Counted from the stretch's first letter, positions 1 through 10,626 are shown. The stretch: 64,000 bases of DNA from Psychrobacter piscatorii (GCF_904846415.1 NZ_CAJHAR010000010.1:1-64000); one strand, 5' to 3'. Numbers and translations: made by a program. Notes: generated from the letters alone by a model not told the origin.

Positions 1-49
1 TTAGATGCGTATAGTTCATGGTTGCAATCTCACTTTGGTCGGTGGATAA

Positions 50-83
50 AGACTTTGATGCTAGCGCATCTAGGTCTTTTTTT
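50..83 (+). terminator. Rho-independent terminator of an upstream gene
   Basis: A stem of about 12 pairs (AGACTTTGATGC against GCATCTAGGTCT, with one T-T mismatch and one G-T pair) closes a TAGC loop and runs straight into seven T residues. The orientation fits a plus-strand gene lying left of the window, whose stop may be the TAG at 2-4. The first nine bases can also pair with 65-72 (TAGATGCG against CGCATCTA), which would compete with the stem. Confidence 0.7.
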
Positions 84-157
84 CACCTTGCATTTGGTAT
101 TGCACTTCATGTGTTAATCTAAGATTTAAATCATTAAGTGATAAAAGCAGCACACAT

Positions 158-191
158 AAAAAAGGGCTTAAGATAATTCTTAAGCCCTTTT
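158..191 (-). terminator. tgt terminator (possibly bidirectional)
   Basis: A perfect 13-bp stem (AAAAGGGCTTAAG / CTTAAGCCCTTTT, 160-172 and 179-191) has a six-base loop. On the minus strand it is followed by a run of T, 37 bases beyond the tgt stop codon. Confidence 0.8.
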
Positions 192-227
192 CATATTTCT
201 AATAATATCAATAAACACTAAAATGGA

Positions 228-1382
<1,155 letters not shown>

Positions 1383-1415
1383 TTAACCGATATATGAGCT
1401 ATGAAAATGGCGCTA

Positions 1416-1424
1416 ATTATAGCA
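1416..1424 (-). promoter_or_regulatory. Extended -10 promoter of tgt
   Basis: On the minus strand the sequence reads TGCTATAAT, a full extended -10 element, about 37 bases upstream of the tgt start. I see no good -35, which is common with extended -10 promoters. Confidence 0.5.
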
Positions 1425-1634
1425 TTGTTAGGGATTTTTTGGATATTGATATTCAGGCCATCAATATAGCCAGTCAGTGCATTTTTTGATTGATGTAATA
1501 TTGTTATAACCAAAAGACACAGACAGTGCTTCAAAACACACAGACAACCCTTACGTTGCGCTGGTAAAGTAAAAGTCATAATGATGACGTATTTAGAACC
1601 ATCAGAGCATACTTTAAGAAAATGGAGAGGTTAT

Positions 1635-2291
1635 ATGAAAAAGACAGGTTATCTACTATTAGTTGGCGGGATATTATTGATATCAAAAGGGGCAATGGCT
1701 GCTGATCCAGAAGAGCCGGAGTATACGTTATTGGCACAATCAGATGACTTTGAGTTACGTCGTTATGATGAGCAGTTAATCGCCCAAACGTGGGTAAGTG
1801 GTGATCAACGCGCGGCGAGTCGTGCAGGTTTCAAAATCCTAGCGGATTATATTTTTGGTAATAATACCGCACCAACTGGTGGTAGTAGCAAAATTAGCAT
1901 GACAGCGCCTGTTACTATGCAGCCTGATAATAAAGGGGATAGTGAGTCACAGAAGATCGCAATGACCGCACCAGTCAGTATGCAACAAGATGACGGAAAG
2001 TGGCGCGTACAATTCACGATGCCTAGTAAATACACGATGGAGACGTTACCAAAACCGAATAACCCAGAGGTCGAAATCATCGAAGTACCCGCTCAAAATT
2101 ATGGCGTTATCAAATTCTCAGGATTTACTGGAAGTGATAAAGTAGATAAGAAGACACAAGAATTGAGAAATTGGATGCAAAGCAAAAATTTAACGCCTAC
2201 AGGTGATCCAGAATTGGCACGTTACGATGAGCCATGGACATTGCCATTTTTACGTCGTAACGAGGTAATGATTGCGTATGAGCAAAAGTAA
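1635..2291 (+). CDS. SOUL-family haem-binding protein, secreted
   Basis: A 218-residue protein with an N-terminal signal peptide (MKKTGYLLLVGGIL, predicted cleavage after GAMA) followed by a SOUL/HBP domain. The domain shows the doubled motif MTAPVTM and MTAPVSM and the C-terminal WTLPFLRRNEVM typical of bacterial SOUL proteins. An open frame begins at 1581, but I chose the ATG at 1635 because GGAGAGG lies just upstream and the signal peptide starts there. The exact role in bacteria is not settled; haem or porphyrin binding is inferred from family membership. It is divergent from tgt and shares a terminator region with asd. Confidence 0.85.
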   Translation: MKKTGYLLLVGGILLISKGAMAADPEEPEYTLLAQSDDFELRRYDEQLIAQTWVSGDQRAASRAGFKILADYIFGNNTAPTGGSSKISMTAPVTMQPDNKGDSESQKIAMTAPVSMQQDDGKWRVQFTMPSKYTMETLPKPNNPEVEIIEVPAQNYGVIKFSGFTGSDKVDKKTQELRNWMQSKNLTPTGDPELARYDEPWTLPFLRRNEVMIAYEQK

Positions 2292-2348
2292 TACAAGGGT
2301 ATTAGGGCATATATTCATTGTTCTTAGCCATTTAGATTATTGATCGCA

Positions 2349-2377
2349 AAAAAAAGACAGCAATGGCTGTCTTTTTT
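2349..2377. terminator. Bidirectional terminator between SOUL gene and asd
   Basis: The stem AAAAAGACAGC / GCTGTCTTTTTT with an AATG loop has A and T tracts on both sides. It can therefore serve both converging genes. Confidence 0.85.
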
Positions 2378-2401
2378 GTATCTGATATTTGGTTATTCGA
2401 T

Positions 2402-3535
2402 TTAGTTTTTTTGCTCACGAATGATATTCAGCATACGGCGCAATGGTTCTGCTGCGCCCCACAGTAGCTGATCACCAACGGTAAAGGCACCTAAATACTC
2501 AGGGCCCATTTTAAGCTTACGTAAGCGGCCTAATGCAACTGTTAATGTACCAGTCACTGCGACTGGCGTTAAGCGATTCATAGTGGCTTCTTTGTCGTCT
2601 TCGACCAAGTCTAACCACTCGTTGCCGCTATTTTTTAGGGCGGCTTCAATCTCTTCTAGAGGGATGTCTTTTTTGAGCTTGATGGTTAGACCTTGCGCGT
2701 GGCAACGCATTGCCCCGACACGTACACACATACCATCGATAGGAATCGCGCTAGCTTCGTCATTACCAAGGATTTTATTGGTTTCGACGCCGCCTTTCCA
2801 CTCTTCTTTTGACTGTTTGTTCTCTAACTGCACATCGATATAAGGAATCAAGCTACCAGCAAGCGGCACACCAAAATATTGTGTAGGGAAGTCTGCTGAA
2901 CGCTGTGTCAGAGCGATTTTCTTATCAATATCAAGAATGGCGCTAGCAGGGTTGGCCAGTTCATCTTGTACAGCGTCATGCAAAACACCCATACCTGAGA
3001 TAAGCTCACGCATGTTATTGGCACCAGAGCCACTAGCCGCTTGATATGTCATCGCGCTGACCCATTCGACCCAGCCTTTATTGAATAGCTCACCAATAGC
3101 CATCAGCATCAATGATACGGTACAGTTGCCACCGATAAAGTCTTTTTTGCCGTTGGCTAGGGCGTCATCAATGACGCTGCGATTGACTGGATCAAGAATG
3201 ATGATGCTGTCATCTTTCATACGTAGCGTACTTGCTGCATCAACCCAATAGCCAGTCCAGCCGCTATCACGTAGTGGTTGGTGAACTTTTGAAGTGTAAT
3301 CACCACCTTGGCAAGTAATAATCACATCACAAGCAGCGAGTGCTTCAATATCATGAGCATCTTTTAGTTGGCCAGTTTCAATACCGTCGAACTTTGGCGC
3401 ATCACCACCAGCATTACTGGTTGAAAAGAAGACAGGCGTAATACCGTTAAAGTCATTTTCTTCTTGCATACGTTGAATCAATACTGACCCTACCATGCCG
3501 CGCCAGCCTACCAAGCCTACTGTTAAGTTACTCAT
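2402..3535 (-). CDS. asd: Aspartate-semialdehyde dehydrogenase
   Basis: Makes aspartate semialdehyde from aspartyl phosphate with NADPH, the branch point to lysine, diaminopimelate, threonine and methionine. The 377 residues match the Gram-negative (E. coli/Vibrio) type. The NADP-binding N-terminus reads [17 protein letters not shown]. The catalytic Cys lies in GGNCTVSLM (near residue 135), and [10 protein letters not shown] and [12 protein letters not shown] carry the substrate-binding Arg and active-site His. It appears monocistronic, converging on the SOUL gene with a shared terminator. Confidence 0.98.
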   Translation of the reverse strand: MSNLTVGLVGWRGMVGSVLIQRMQEENDFNGITPVFFSTSNAGGDAPKFDGIETGQLKDAHDIEALAACDVIITCQGGDYTSKVHQPLRDSGWTGYWVDAASTLRMKDDSIIILDPVNRSVIDDALANGKKDFIGGNCTVSLMLMAIGELFNKGWVEWVSAMTYQAASGSGANNMRELISGMGVLHDAVQDELANPASAILDIDKKIALTQRSADFPTQYFGVPLAGSLIPYIDVQLENKQSKEEWKGGVETNKILGNDEASAIPIDGMCVRVGAMRCHAQGLTIKLKKDIPLEEIEAALKNSGNEWLDLVEDDKEATMNRLTPVAVTGTLTVALGRLRKLKMGPEYLGAFTVGDQLLWGAAEPLRRMLNIIREQKN

Positions 3536-3985
3536 GAAATTCAGTCCTATTTACAATTATTTGTTGCATCACCAACCGATAACAATGCCGTGAATGGTAC
3601 AAAAAAGCAAGGCGTTTTGGCTATTATTTACTCGTTTTATATATACTATTAACTATGTGTACTATAACTTTACGTTATTATTAGAGTCTCACTTAGGTAT
3701 TGGCAAAATATATTTGGTTGCCTGTAAAGGATAAGGCTCTCGATAAAATACTTATTATTTTGATTGGGCAGGTATTGTAAATTTTTATGGCAGTTGTTGC
3801 AGAATCGCGACTCATATATAGGCGAAAATCTTATGAAATGCTAAAGTAAGCTTCTAGCATTAATACTTGACGTCAGTTCAGTTAGAATTCAGTTCATTTA
3901 AAACAATCATGTGTGTTGTCATGGAATGAATGGCATATGTCATCATTGGCCCCATTATCAGCTCAATAAACGGTTATTACATACT
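3536..3985. other. Intergenic region between divergent asd and EEP genes
   Basis: About 450 A+T-rich bases with promoters expected in both directions. A TTGACG hexamer at 3867-3872 points toward the EEP gene, but no convincing -10 stands at the right distance. I could not recognise a lysine riboswitch or any conserved RNA upstream of asd. Confidence 0.4.
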
Positions 3986-5116
3986 ATGGATCTCTCACTA
4001 TTATATTACAGCTTACAATGGCTAGCAGGATTCATCGCATTTGTAACGATTTGGGGTTGGGTGCCCCTTGATAATTGGTGGGTACGTGGCGTCGAATTCC
4101 CACGCATTCAGATAATGGTGCTTGGCATTATTGCTTGGATTGGCATGATCATGTTTTTCTCGGAGTGGCAACTGGGTCAATGGTTGTTATTTATAGTGCT
4201 TAGTATCACGTTAGCGTTCCAGTTAAGAATGGTATTGCCGTATACCAAGCTATGGAAAAAAGAAGTGCAAAAAGCAAAAGATAAGCCAGAAGGGCAAGTA
4301 CATCAATTGAAAATCATGGTCTCAAATGTATTAACACCCAATGATGAAACACAAAAATTGGTTGATTTGGTCAAGCATAGACAGCCCGATATTTTAATTA
4401 CGCTTGAAACTGATAAAAAATGGGAGAAAGCCTTACAGCAAATTGAATCTGATTATCCATACACAGTGAAGGTTCCGCTGGACAATCTATACGGTATGCA
4501 CCTGTACTCTAAGCTTGAGCTCATAGATCCTGAAGTGAAGTACCTAATGATTGATGACATACCTTCTATTCATACGCAGTTACGTCTGCAAGGTGGTCGA
4601 GTGATTTGGCTATACTGCTTGCATCCTATGCCTCCAAGTCCAACTGAGGCTGATAAATCTACCACGCGTGATGCTGAGCTGTTAATGGTTGGCAAGCACA
4701 TCAAAGAAAATGAGCAAACCGCGATATTGGCTGGTGATCTCAACGATGTGGCATGGTCAAAAACCACGCGCCGCTTTCAGCGTATTTCTGGGCTGCTAGA
4801 TCCTCGTATTGGTCGACACTTTATCAACACCTTTCATGTCAAATATCCGTTTCTGCGTTGGGCATTAGACCATATTTTTCATAGTGCTTGCTTTACAGTG
4901 GTTGATATCAGACGTATGCCGTCTATAGGGTCTGATCATTTTCCTGTAATGACGACTTTACAATATGAGCCAGAAGAAACGAGTAAGCAGGAAGGCAATG
5001 CGCCTACTGCAGAAGCAGAAGATGTAGCAGAAGCAGATAGCAAGATTGAAGAAGGTAAAAAAGAAGGCAAGAAAATGTCAGATGAACGCAGAGAAGCGCA
5101 AGGCAGTTTTAGTTGA
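3986..5116 (+). CDS. Endonuclease/exonuclease/phosphatase family membrane protein
   Basis: A 376-residue protein. Two to three N-terminal membrane segments (about residues 5-90) carry a cytoplasmic or periplasmic EEP domain. Motifs in order are SNVLTPND, LITLETDKKW with the metal-binding Glu, AGDLNDVAWS, LDHIFHS and SDHFPVM with the catalytic His. The layout resembles YafD-type proteins. The last 45 residues are a charged Glu/Lys-rich tail. The frame is open from a GTG at 3911; I prefer the ATG at 3986 because the hydrophobic N-terminus starts there, but no start has a clear Shine-Dalgarno sequence. The substrate (nucleic acid or phospho-ester) cannot be told. Confidence 0.8.
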   Translation: MDLSLLYYSLQWLAGFIAFVTIWGWVPLDNWWVRGVEFPRIQIMVLGIIAWIGMIMFFSEWQLGQWLLFIVLSITLAFQLRMVLPYTKLWKKEVQKAKDKPEGQVHQLKIMVSNVLTPNDETQKLVDLVKHRQPDILITLETDKKWEKALQQIESDYPYTVKVPLDNLYGMHLYSKLELIDPEVKYLMIDDIPSIHTQLRLQGGRVIWLYCLHPMPPSPTEADKSTTRDAELLMVGKHIKENEQTAILAGDLNDVAWSKTTRRFQRISGLLDPRIGRHFINTFHVKYPFLRWALDHIFHSACFTVVDIRRMPSIGSDHFPVMTTLQYEPEETSKQEGNAPTAEAEDVAEADSKIEEGKKEGKKMSDERREAQGSFS

Positions 5117-5154
5117 GAAGGAGTGCGACGTATAGGTTAAAGTTTACTCTTATA

Positions 5155-5174
5155 ACGTAAGCATATGCTTACGT
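5155..5174 (+). promoter_or_regulatory. GacA-box-like palindrome upstream of candidate Rsm RNA
   Basis: ACGTAAGCATATGCTTACGT is a perfect 20-base palindrome. It matches the known Pseudomonas GacA upstream activating site TGTAAG-N6-CTTACA at ten of twelve defined positions. Its centre is about 65 bp before the inferred RNA start, the spacing expected for an activator site. No T-run follows, so it is not a terminator. Confidence 0.65.
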
Positions 5175-5217
5175 CAAATAAGGTTTTTAGCTTCTATTCG
5201 TACCAAATTGATTGTCC

Positions 5218-5223
5218 TATAAT
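5218..5223 (+). promoter_or_regulatory. -10 box of candidate Rsm RNA
   Basis: A consensus TATAAT with no good -35 hexamer (5195-5200 is TATTCG). A missing -35 is typical of promoters that need an activator, which fits the GacA-box palindrome upstream. Transcription would start near 5230. Confidence 0.5.
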
Positions 5224-5229
5224 ACATTC

Positions 5230-5411
5230 ATCAACACAAGGATACGCAAGGATGCAGTGTTGAGACGGTATCAATAAAAGAACAGGTCAGCCCGCTGTCT
5301 TATACGTTACTGTTTATGACTTAGGATGAGTCAACATGGAAGAGAGATAATAACAATAACATGAAGCACTGAAGCCCCGAACCAATCGCCCTAGGTTCGG
5401 GGCTTTTCTTT
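5230..5411 (+). ncRNA. Candidate Rsm/Csr-type small RNA that titrates CsrA/RsmA
   Basis: An intergenic stretch of about 180 bases with no credible reading frame, bounded by a -10 box and a strong terminator. It holds four GGA motifs: CAAGGATA at 5238, CAAGGATG at 5248 (fits the CsrA consensus CANGGAYG), TTAGGATG at 5321 and CATGGAAG at 5335. Two lie inside a loop closed by AACAC/GTGTT (5233-5261). One lies in the loop of TGACT-TAGGATG-AGTCA (5317-5333), the classic presentation for CsrA-family proteins. With the GacA-box palindrome upstream, this matches RsmX/Y/Z-type RNAs in architecture. Identity with a named Rfam family is not claimed. Confidence 0.65.
5373..5411 (+). terminator. Terminator of candidate Rsm RNA
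   Basis: The stem AGCCCCGAACC / GGTTCGGGGCT (11 bp, perfect) has a ten-base loop and is followed by TTTCTTT. It is far more G+C-rich than the surrounding sequence. No gene ends close upstream; the EEP stop is 257 bases away. Confidence 0.85.
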
Positions 5412-5545
5412 GTGCATCATTTGTCGATGTGTAATATTCCTACCATACACAGCTAAATAGATTGGTTTAACCGTCTATTAAGTTAATTGTACTTAGGCGG
5501 TTTGCTATCCATTATTCTAATTAACTGGCAGTCAATTTCTAAATA

Positions 5546-5580
5546 AAAAAAGGGTATATGCATTGGCATATACCCTTTTT
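5546..5580 (-). terminator. surA terminator
   Basis: A 15-bp stem AAAAAGGGTATATGC / GCATATACCCTTTTT with an ATTG loop, 70 bases past the surA stop. The symmetric A and T tracts would allow action in both directions. Confidence 0.85.
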
Positions 5581-5650
5581 CTGTGCAAGCTAATCAGTAT
5601 TATTAGCGCTCAGTGTATTAAGTTATGACCAAGCAGTTAAACGTAGGTCT

Positions 5651-7045
5651 TTAACCGAGTACTTGGATGTAAGCACCTGCACGCAATTCTTGCAACCAGT
5701 CTTCTTGTGCTTGAGGCGCTAGGCGTTGATATAACGCTTGGCGTGCCATATTGCGACGATATTGCTCGCTGACATCCTGCTGACGCTTACCGTCAACTTT
5801 TAGGATATGCCAACCGAACTGAGTTTTGAATGGAGCAGAATAGTCACCAACGGCTGTGTTTTTCATTGTGGCCTCAAACGGACCCACCATATCTTCTTCA
5901 CTGACCCAATCAAGATCACCACCGCGGCCAGCCGATCCTGGATCGTCTGAATAGGTTGATGCTAGGGCAGCAAAATCAGCGCCATTGCGCAGTTGCTCAT
6001 ACAAATCATTAATTTTCTGTTCAGCCAGTGCATCTGTCTGTAACTCATCGACTTTTACCAAGATATGACGAGTATGCCACTGTGGAATCAGCATGGTATC
6101 ACTGGCTTTTTTATCAGCCAGCTTAACGATATCAATACCTTCAGGCGTTAGTAGCGGCTCACTGACTGCACCAATATCGAGATTGGTAATTTTGCTTGAT
6201 AGCTCTGTCGGTAGGGAGGCCGCTTTGTGAAAGCCCATATCGCCACCTTGAATAGGGATAGGATAGCTACCTTGGCTTGCAGCAACAGCTTCAGAGACAT
6301 TGACATTTGGTGCAAGTAAACGAGTACGCAAATCCTGTGCAACTTTTAGCGCTTCCTCACGTTGAGCTGCTGACAGACGGCTGTAGTCATCTATATAAGG
6401 AACGCGTACATGCACAGTTTGGTATTCACTTTGGTTCAAACGTTTTGCTTCAGGCGACGCCAAAAATGCATCAATATCTTGCTCGCTAATGCGTACTCGG
6501 CGACTGATTTGACGCTGCTGCAGCTCTTGAATAGCAGCATCTTCGATCAGTTGAGCACGTAATGCGGCATAACTACCAGGACGCGCGGCATCTAAGCGTT
6601 GCTGTAATGCTGAGATGCTATTAAGCCCTTGAGATTGAGCAATTTGAGCAAGGCGTTGATTGATCTCGGTTTCATCAGGAGATAAACCGACACGCTTGAC
6701 CATTGATAGTTGCAATTCACGCAAGATAAGCGCGTTTAGTACCTCTGACTGCAGTTGCGCTGAGTTTGTAATAGGTTCTCCTGCTGCTCGTGCGCGGGCT
6801 TGGGTTTGTGTAATGGCATCGACCAATTCACTTTTTAGGATAGCGTTTTCATTGACTAAAGCGACAATACCATCGGTGCTATTGGCAGGTGTCAAGCGAC
6901 TTACTGCATTCTGATTAGCAGTAGTCGAGGCTTGTGCTGTGGCAGGTTTCACAGTCGCTGCTTGAGCACTTAATGTCAGTGCAAGACTGGCACTCATAGA
7001 TAGCAGTACAGCGCGGCTGGTTTGACGTAAAGAAAAAAATCTCAT
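5651..7045 (-). CDS. surA: Periplasmic chaperone and peptidyl-prolyl isomerase SurA
   Basis: Guides unfolded outer-membrane proteins, including LptD, to the BAM complex. From the ATG at 7045 it has 464 residues: a signal peptide (hydrophobic LLSMSASLALTLSAQA), a SurA N-terminal domain, a degenerate first parvulin domain, a well conserved second parvulin domain (HTRHILVKVDE, YSDDPGSAGRGGDLDW, FGWHILKV) and a short C-terminal helix. The frame is open from 7099, but GAGGAG at 7050-7055 marks the 7045 start. It follows lptD by 158 bases on the same strand, the conserved lptD-surA arrangement. Confidence 0.96.
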   Translation of the reverse strand: MRFFSLRQTSRAVLLSMSASLALTLSAQAATVKPATAQASTTANQNAVSRLTPANSTDGIVALVNENAILKSELVDAITQTQARARAAGEPITNSAQLQSEVLNALILRELQLSMVKRVGLSPDETEINQRLAQIAQSQGLNSISALQQRLDAARPGSYAALRAQLIEDAAIQELQQRQISRRVRISEQDIDAFLASPEAKRLNQSEYQTVHVRVPYIDDYSRLSAAQREEALKVAQDLRTRLLAPNVNVSEAVAASQGSYPIPIQGGDMGFHKAASLPTELSSKITNLDIGAVSEPLLTPEGIDIVKLADKKASDTMLIPQWHTRHILVKVDELQTDALAEQKINDLYEQLRNGADFAALASTYSDDPGSAGRGGDLDWVSEEDMVGPFEATMKNTAVGDYSAPFKTQFGWHILKVDGKRQQDVSEQYRRNMARQALYQRLAPQAQEDWLQELRAGAYIQVLG

Positions 7046-7202
7046 GATGCTCCTCATCAATGTCATCGCATCGGATGGTAGTCGGTCAACGCAATCCAAT
7101 ACTTAATAATCAAATATTTGACAGCGTGGCCCATAGTAGGGTTATAGATAATATCTTATAAATATTTGTGCAAATAGTGCTGTAATCTAGCAAAAAATCT
7201 CG

Positions 7203-10200
7203 TTAGTCTTTCCATGCAGTTTGGACAGGTTCGAAGCCTAATATCTTGTCAGAGAGCAACCGTGTTAGGCGGCTACTGCCACTGCCAAGCCCATTTAATC
7301 TAATTTCTGCCATAACAGCTTGTGTTGGTTCGTCTTTGACGTTTAAGTCATTATAGTAACGGCGACCGTAAACTGCAAAGCCAAAACAGCAATCTTCATA
7401 ATCAACGCCGATGAGTGAATCGAGCATCTTGTTACGATTATAGTCATATTGACCTTGAGCCAATATCCGCCAGCTATTATTGATAGGGAAAACGGCAGAG
7501 GCGGTAAATGCGGACAATGGCAACTGATCAGTGTTTTCATCACGCTGACGCTTGACATAGCCCACATTGAACAAGCTATTGTCTGATGGCTGATAACGTA
7601 ACTCAGTCGTGATATAGTTCAAATCATAGTCGTTAGTCAGCGCACCGCTCACATCAACCCAAAAATTGTTATAAGGTTGGGTGCTGGTATCCCATACCAT
7701 GCCTGAGGAAGAAGAGTTGAATACTCTTTGTTCATCATCAAGCGTGACACGACCATCATCTATATAGAACTGTTCTGCAATGCTACCATCAAAACGTGTC
7801 ACACCCGTTGCATCGATGTAACGATAATTGACACCAGGCGTGATAGAGTGCAGATCTTGCAAGCGATCATGGCCTAAGAACCAACTGTCTGAAAATAGCT
7901 GCTCATAGTTAATAGACGCAATACGAGTATTGAAGTTAGGAATATCATTTTGATTTTTATACGGTGAATAAGTGTATTTCACCCGTGGACTAAGCAGGCG
8001 ATAGCCACCCATGGTGTCATCAAAAGCACCGAAGGGTGAGCCTGCTTGGTAGAAATTCAGACCTGCATCAATACTGGCTTGCGGAACGAAGACTGATTGG
8101 CTACCATCTCCTTCACTAATGTTATTGTCTGCCAAGCTGTCTTCATCATAGGAAGTATAAAGATGCTGTAGGCTTAGCTTCGGTCTGATATAGCCCCAAG
8201 ACTTCTCCATCGGATAGACGGCACTTATTTTGTTATAAATGCGTGCACCGCTTTTTTCATCCTCAGAGCCATCATCAATAGACTTCTTAAAATAGGCAGA
8301 ATCATGTACACCAGTGATATCAAAGTTCTTCGCCCACGGCAGTCGATAGTTGAGCTTTAGTTGTGGTAGGCGTGAATAGGGTTTGTCTTTATCCTCTAGA
8401 GCCTCACCATTATCAGTAAACGCATCTAACGTTTGAAAGGTTTCTACTTTTAACTCACCATCGACGTAATCATTATAATAATTAACTCGAGCACGCCTTG
8501 GTAGATTGATCGTGTTATCTGATAAACCTAAAGTGTCAAAATCGTTAAGATAGTCTGCGTCTGATACATAGCTATATTTGGCATCACCACTTAACCGCGG
8601 AATACTTTTGGATGACCAATAATGATCATAAAAAAAGCTTTTACGATCTTCGTCATTATATTCTTTGTCATTGGGCAGGTATGAACCGTTAAAAATGCCT
8701 TCTCCATAGTTTTCGGTCAAATAACGGAACTCACCTGAGACCATAGGATTACGGTCGGTGTATACATGCGTATTGAGCGTGGCATCGTAGTTGGGCGCTA
8801 GGTTGAAGTAATAAGGAACATCAATCTCAACACCGCTCTCACTACTCACGCTAGCACTTGGTAATAAAAATCCGCTACTACGACGACTGTCTATTGGAAA
8901 GTTAAAGTAGGGGAGATAAAAGACGGGCACGTCAGCAATGCGAAAAGTCGTATTATAGGCTTCACCGCGTCCTGTATCAGTATTCAAATCGATACTTTTG
9001 GCATCAAATTGCCATTTACGATTCGTGGGTGGACAGGTGCTAAACATCACCTCGTCCAGCTCGTACTCACTATCATTAGGCTTGTTCAAGCGCTTAGCGT
9101 AGCCGTGTGCTTGTAGTTCAACACTAGCAAAAGCCACATCGTTGGCTGTTGATTGTCCAGTTTCAGTGTTATAGTTTAAGCTGTCTGCAACCCCAATCAG
9201 ACCACCTTTTTTTGCTTTCTCATTAAAGCTGGTTTGAGCGTTACTCGGTGCATTGCTACGTGGCAGTGATTGTCCTGTCGCCTGATCGGTAAACATGACT
9301 CTACCTTGTGCAGCAGCCACCCCATTGCTTAGATCAATCACAACTTTTTCTGCTTCGATATGCTGGGTGCCTTGATCGACTTTCACATTACCTGATAGCT
9401 CAGCATAGTTGATATTATTGTAATAGCCGTAGTCTGACTCTGTGAATAAAGGTGCTTTATTGTTGGGAATACTGTCAACATCAGGCACTGGTTGTCCATT
9501 TGCACCGCCAGCCTCATTCACAGCACGCTGATAATTAGGGTTGCTCTTTGGATAGACCCATTGACCTTCACAGCGTTGTGCACTATCTATAGCGTTTGGT
9601 AATAATCGTAAGTTCTTACCGACTTTTGGAATAGTCTGCGCTGTAGGCGCTAAAGTACTCTGTATGTTATCTGACTCAGCATTTTCTGTATTATCCACGT
9701 CATTTGAGACAGGAGTCTCTGGTGTGAGCTCATAGAATTCTGCCAAACGCACTAAGCTGTCTTGAATGCTCTCATCACTGATATCTAGCTGACGGTTATC
9801 CGCTACGGTATCTTGAGACGTGACCATAGCATTAGCGCGTGTGTCGCGGCTTACCTGATCGCTATCCGTCATATTTGATGATTGTATCGAGGCGGTATCA
9901 GAAGACTCATTAATCTCTGTGATATTCAAAACATCATCGGAGGCGCTGTCTTCTAACGTAGTATCGCTTGCGAAACCTGTGTCATCAAAATCAGAGGCAG
10001 GAGTCGCTCTTTGAGAATTATCGACCTGTGAGCGCGCGTCTTTATAACGTATATCGTTGTAATCACTGCTTTGAGTGACATTACTGTTATTGGTATCAGA
10101 GAGGTAGCTGCTCGTACTACCAGCACTTGATGGCTCAGTTGTCTGTGTGTCAGCATCGTTGATGGCAGCACTAACCGTTAGGCTAGATAAGCCTAAGGCA

Positions 10201-10253
10201 CCAAATAAGATCAAACGAATGCTTTGGTAAAGCGGAGAATATAACAAGGGCAC
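7203..10253 (-). CDS. lptD: LPS-assembly outer-membrane protein LptD
   Basis: The beta-barrel of the LptD/LptE translocon, which inserts lipopolysaccharide into the outer leaflet. It is 1016 residues long, against about 784 in E. coli. After the signal peptide (near SIRLILFGALGLSSLTVSAA) comes a Ser/Asp/Thr-rich spacer of about 180 residues. The OstA/LptA-like jellyroll follows (NYAELSGNVKVDQGTQHIEA, about residue 280). The barrel carries PVFYLPYFNFPIDSRRSSGF. A Cys pair near the end (YEDCCFGFAVYGRRYYND) fits the conserved disulfide region. The start is a GTG at 10253; no in-frame ATG lies upstream before a stop. It is first in an operon with surA and divergent from amgK. Confidence 0.96.
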   Translation of the reverse strand: MPLLYSPLYQSIRLILFGALGLSSLTVSAAINDADTQTTEPSSAGSTSSYLSDTNNSNVTQSSDYNDIRYKDARSQVDNSQRATPASDFDDTGFASDTTLEDSASDDVLNITEINESSDTASIQSSNMTDSDQVSRDTRANAMVTSQDTVADNRQLDISDESIQDSLVRLAEFYELTPETPVSNDVDNTENAESDNIQSTLAPTAQTIPKVGKNLRLLPNAIDSAQRCEGQWVYPKSNPNYQRAVNEAGGANGQPVPDVDSIPNNKAPLFTESDYGYYNNINYAELSGNVKVDQGTQHIEAEKVVIDLSNGVAAAQGRVMFTDQATGQSLPRSNAPSNAQTSFNEKAKKGGLIGVADSLNYNTETGQSTANDVAFASVELQAHGYAKRLNKPNDSEYELDEVMFSTCPPTNRKWQFDAKSIDLNTDTGRGEAYNTTFRIADVPVFYLPYFNFPIDSRRSSGFLLPSASVSSESGVEIDVPYYFNLAPNYDATLNTHVYTDRNPMVSGEFRYLTENYGEGIFNGSYLPNDKEYNDEDRKSFFYDHYWSSKSIPRLSGDAKYSYVSDADYLNDFDTLGLSDNTINLPRRARVNYYNDYVDGELKVETFQTLDAFTDNGEALEDKDKPYSRLPQLKLNYRLPWAKNFDITGVHDSAYFKKSIDDGSEDEKSGARIYNKISAVYPMEKSWGYIRPKLSLQHLYTSYDEDSLADNNISEGDGSQSVFVPQASIDAGLNFYQAGSPFGAFDDTMGGYRLLSPRVKYTYSPYKNQNDIPNFNTRIASINYEQLFSDSWFLGHDRLQDLHSITPGVNYRYIDATGVTRFDGSIAEQFYIDDGRVTLDDEQRVFNSSSSGMVWDTSTQPYNNFWVDVSGALTNDYDLNYITTELRYQPSDNSLFNVGYVKRQRDENTDQLPLSAFTASAVFPINNSWRILAQGQYDYNRNKMLDSLIGVDYEDCCFGFAVYGRRYYNDLNVKDEPTQAVMAEIRLNGLGSGSSRLTRLLSDKILGFEPVQTAWKD

Positions 10254-10626
10254 ACCTATGATTGCAGAGCCTATTGGATTGCGATACTGAATTGCATAGT
10301 CGTATTATTCAACAAGACAGAGTTGTTAATGAACGGCTAAAAAATCACTCATCGATAGCGTCATCTCAAGAATTTGGCTGTTTTACATATAATGACGACT
10401 AATCATAGTCAAAAAAAACCAAATCAGCTACACTATTTACCAAAATTTATAATATAGCCAAGCTGCTTTTAAATGAGCTAAAAGATTCAGCTTAGCGTTA
10501 AATTATTGAATGATATCTTGATATGTCTACTGACGCAGTTGTTGCGGCTTAAGATATGACCATTTTAGCAAGTATTTGCCTGACTTATCACTACTTTAAT
10601 TATTTATGATTTATATTTAACCTACG
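10254..10626. other. Divergent control region lptD / amgK
   Basis: It holds promoters for both directions. A TATAAT at 10448-10453 points to amgK but lacks a good -35 and would give a 165-base leader. On the minus strand a TTGACT stands near 10410, with a possible TATATG only 15 bases further on. Confidence 0.4.

Noticed and set aside
1..117. Open frame on the plus strand ending TAA at 115
   Set aside because: It overlaps a strong terminator hairpin and the peptide (LDAYSSWLQSHFGRW and on) resembles no family I know. More likely non-coding.
3536..3910. Lysine riboswitch upstream of asd
   Set aside because: No conserved core could be recognised and it would be unusual for asd in this group.
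5156..5173. Palindrome at 5155-5174 read as a terminator of the EEP gene
   Set aside because: No T-run follows and the bases match the GacA box better; loop would have to be formed from the palindrome itself.
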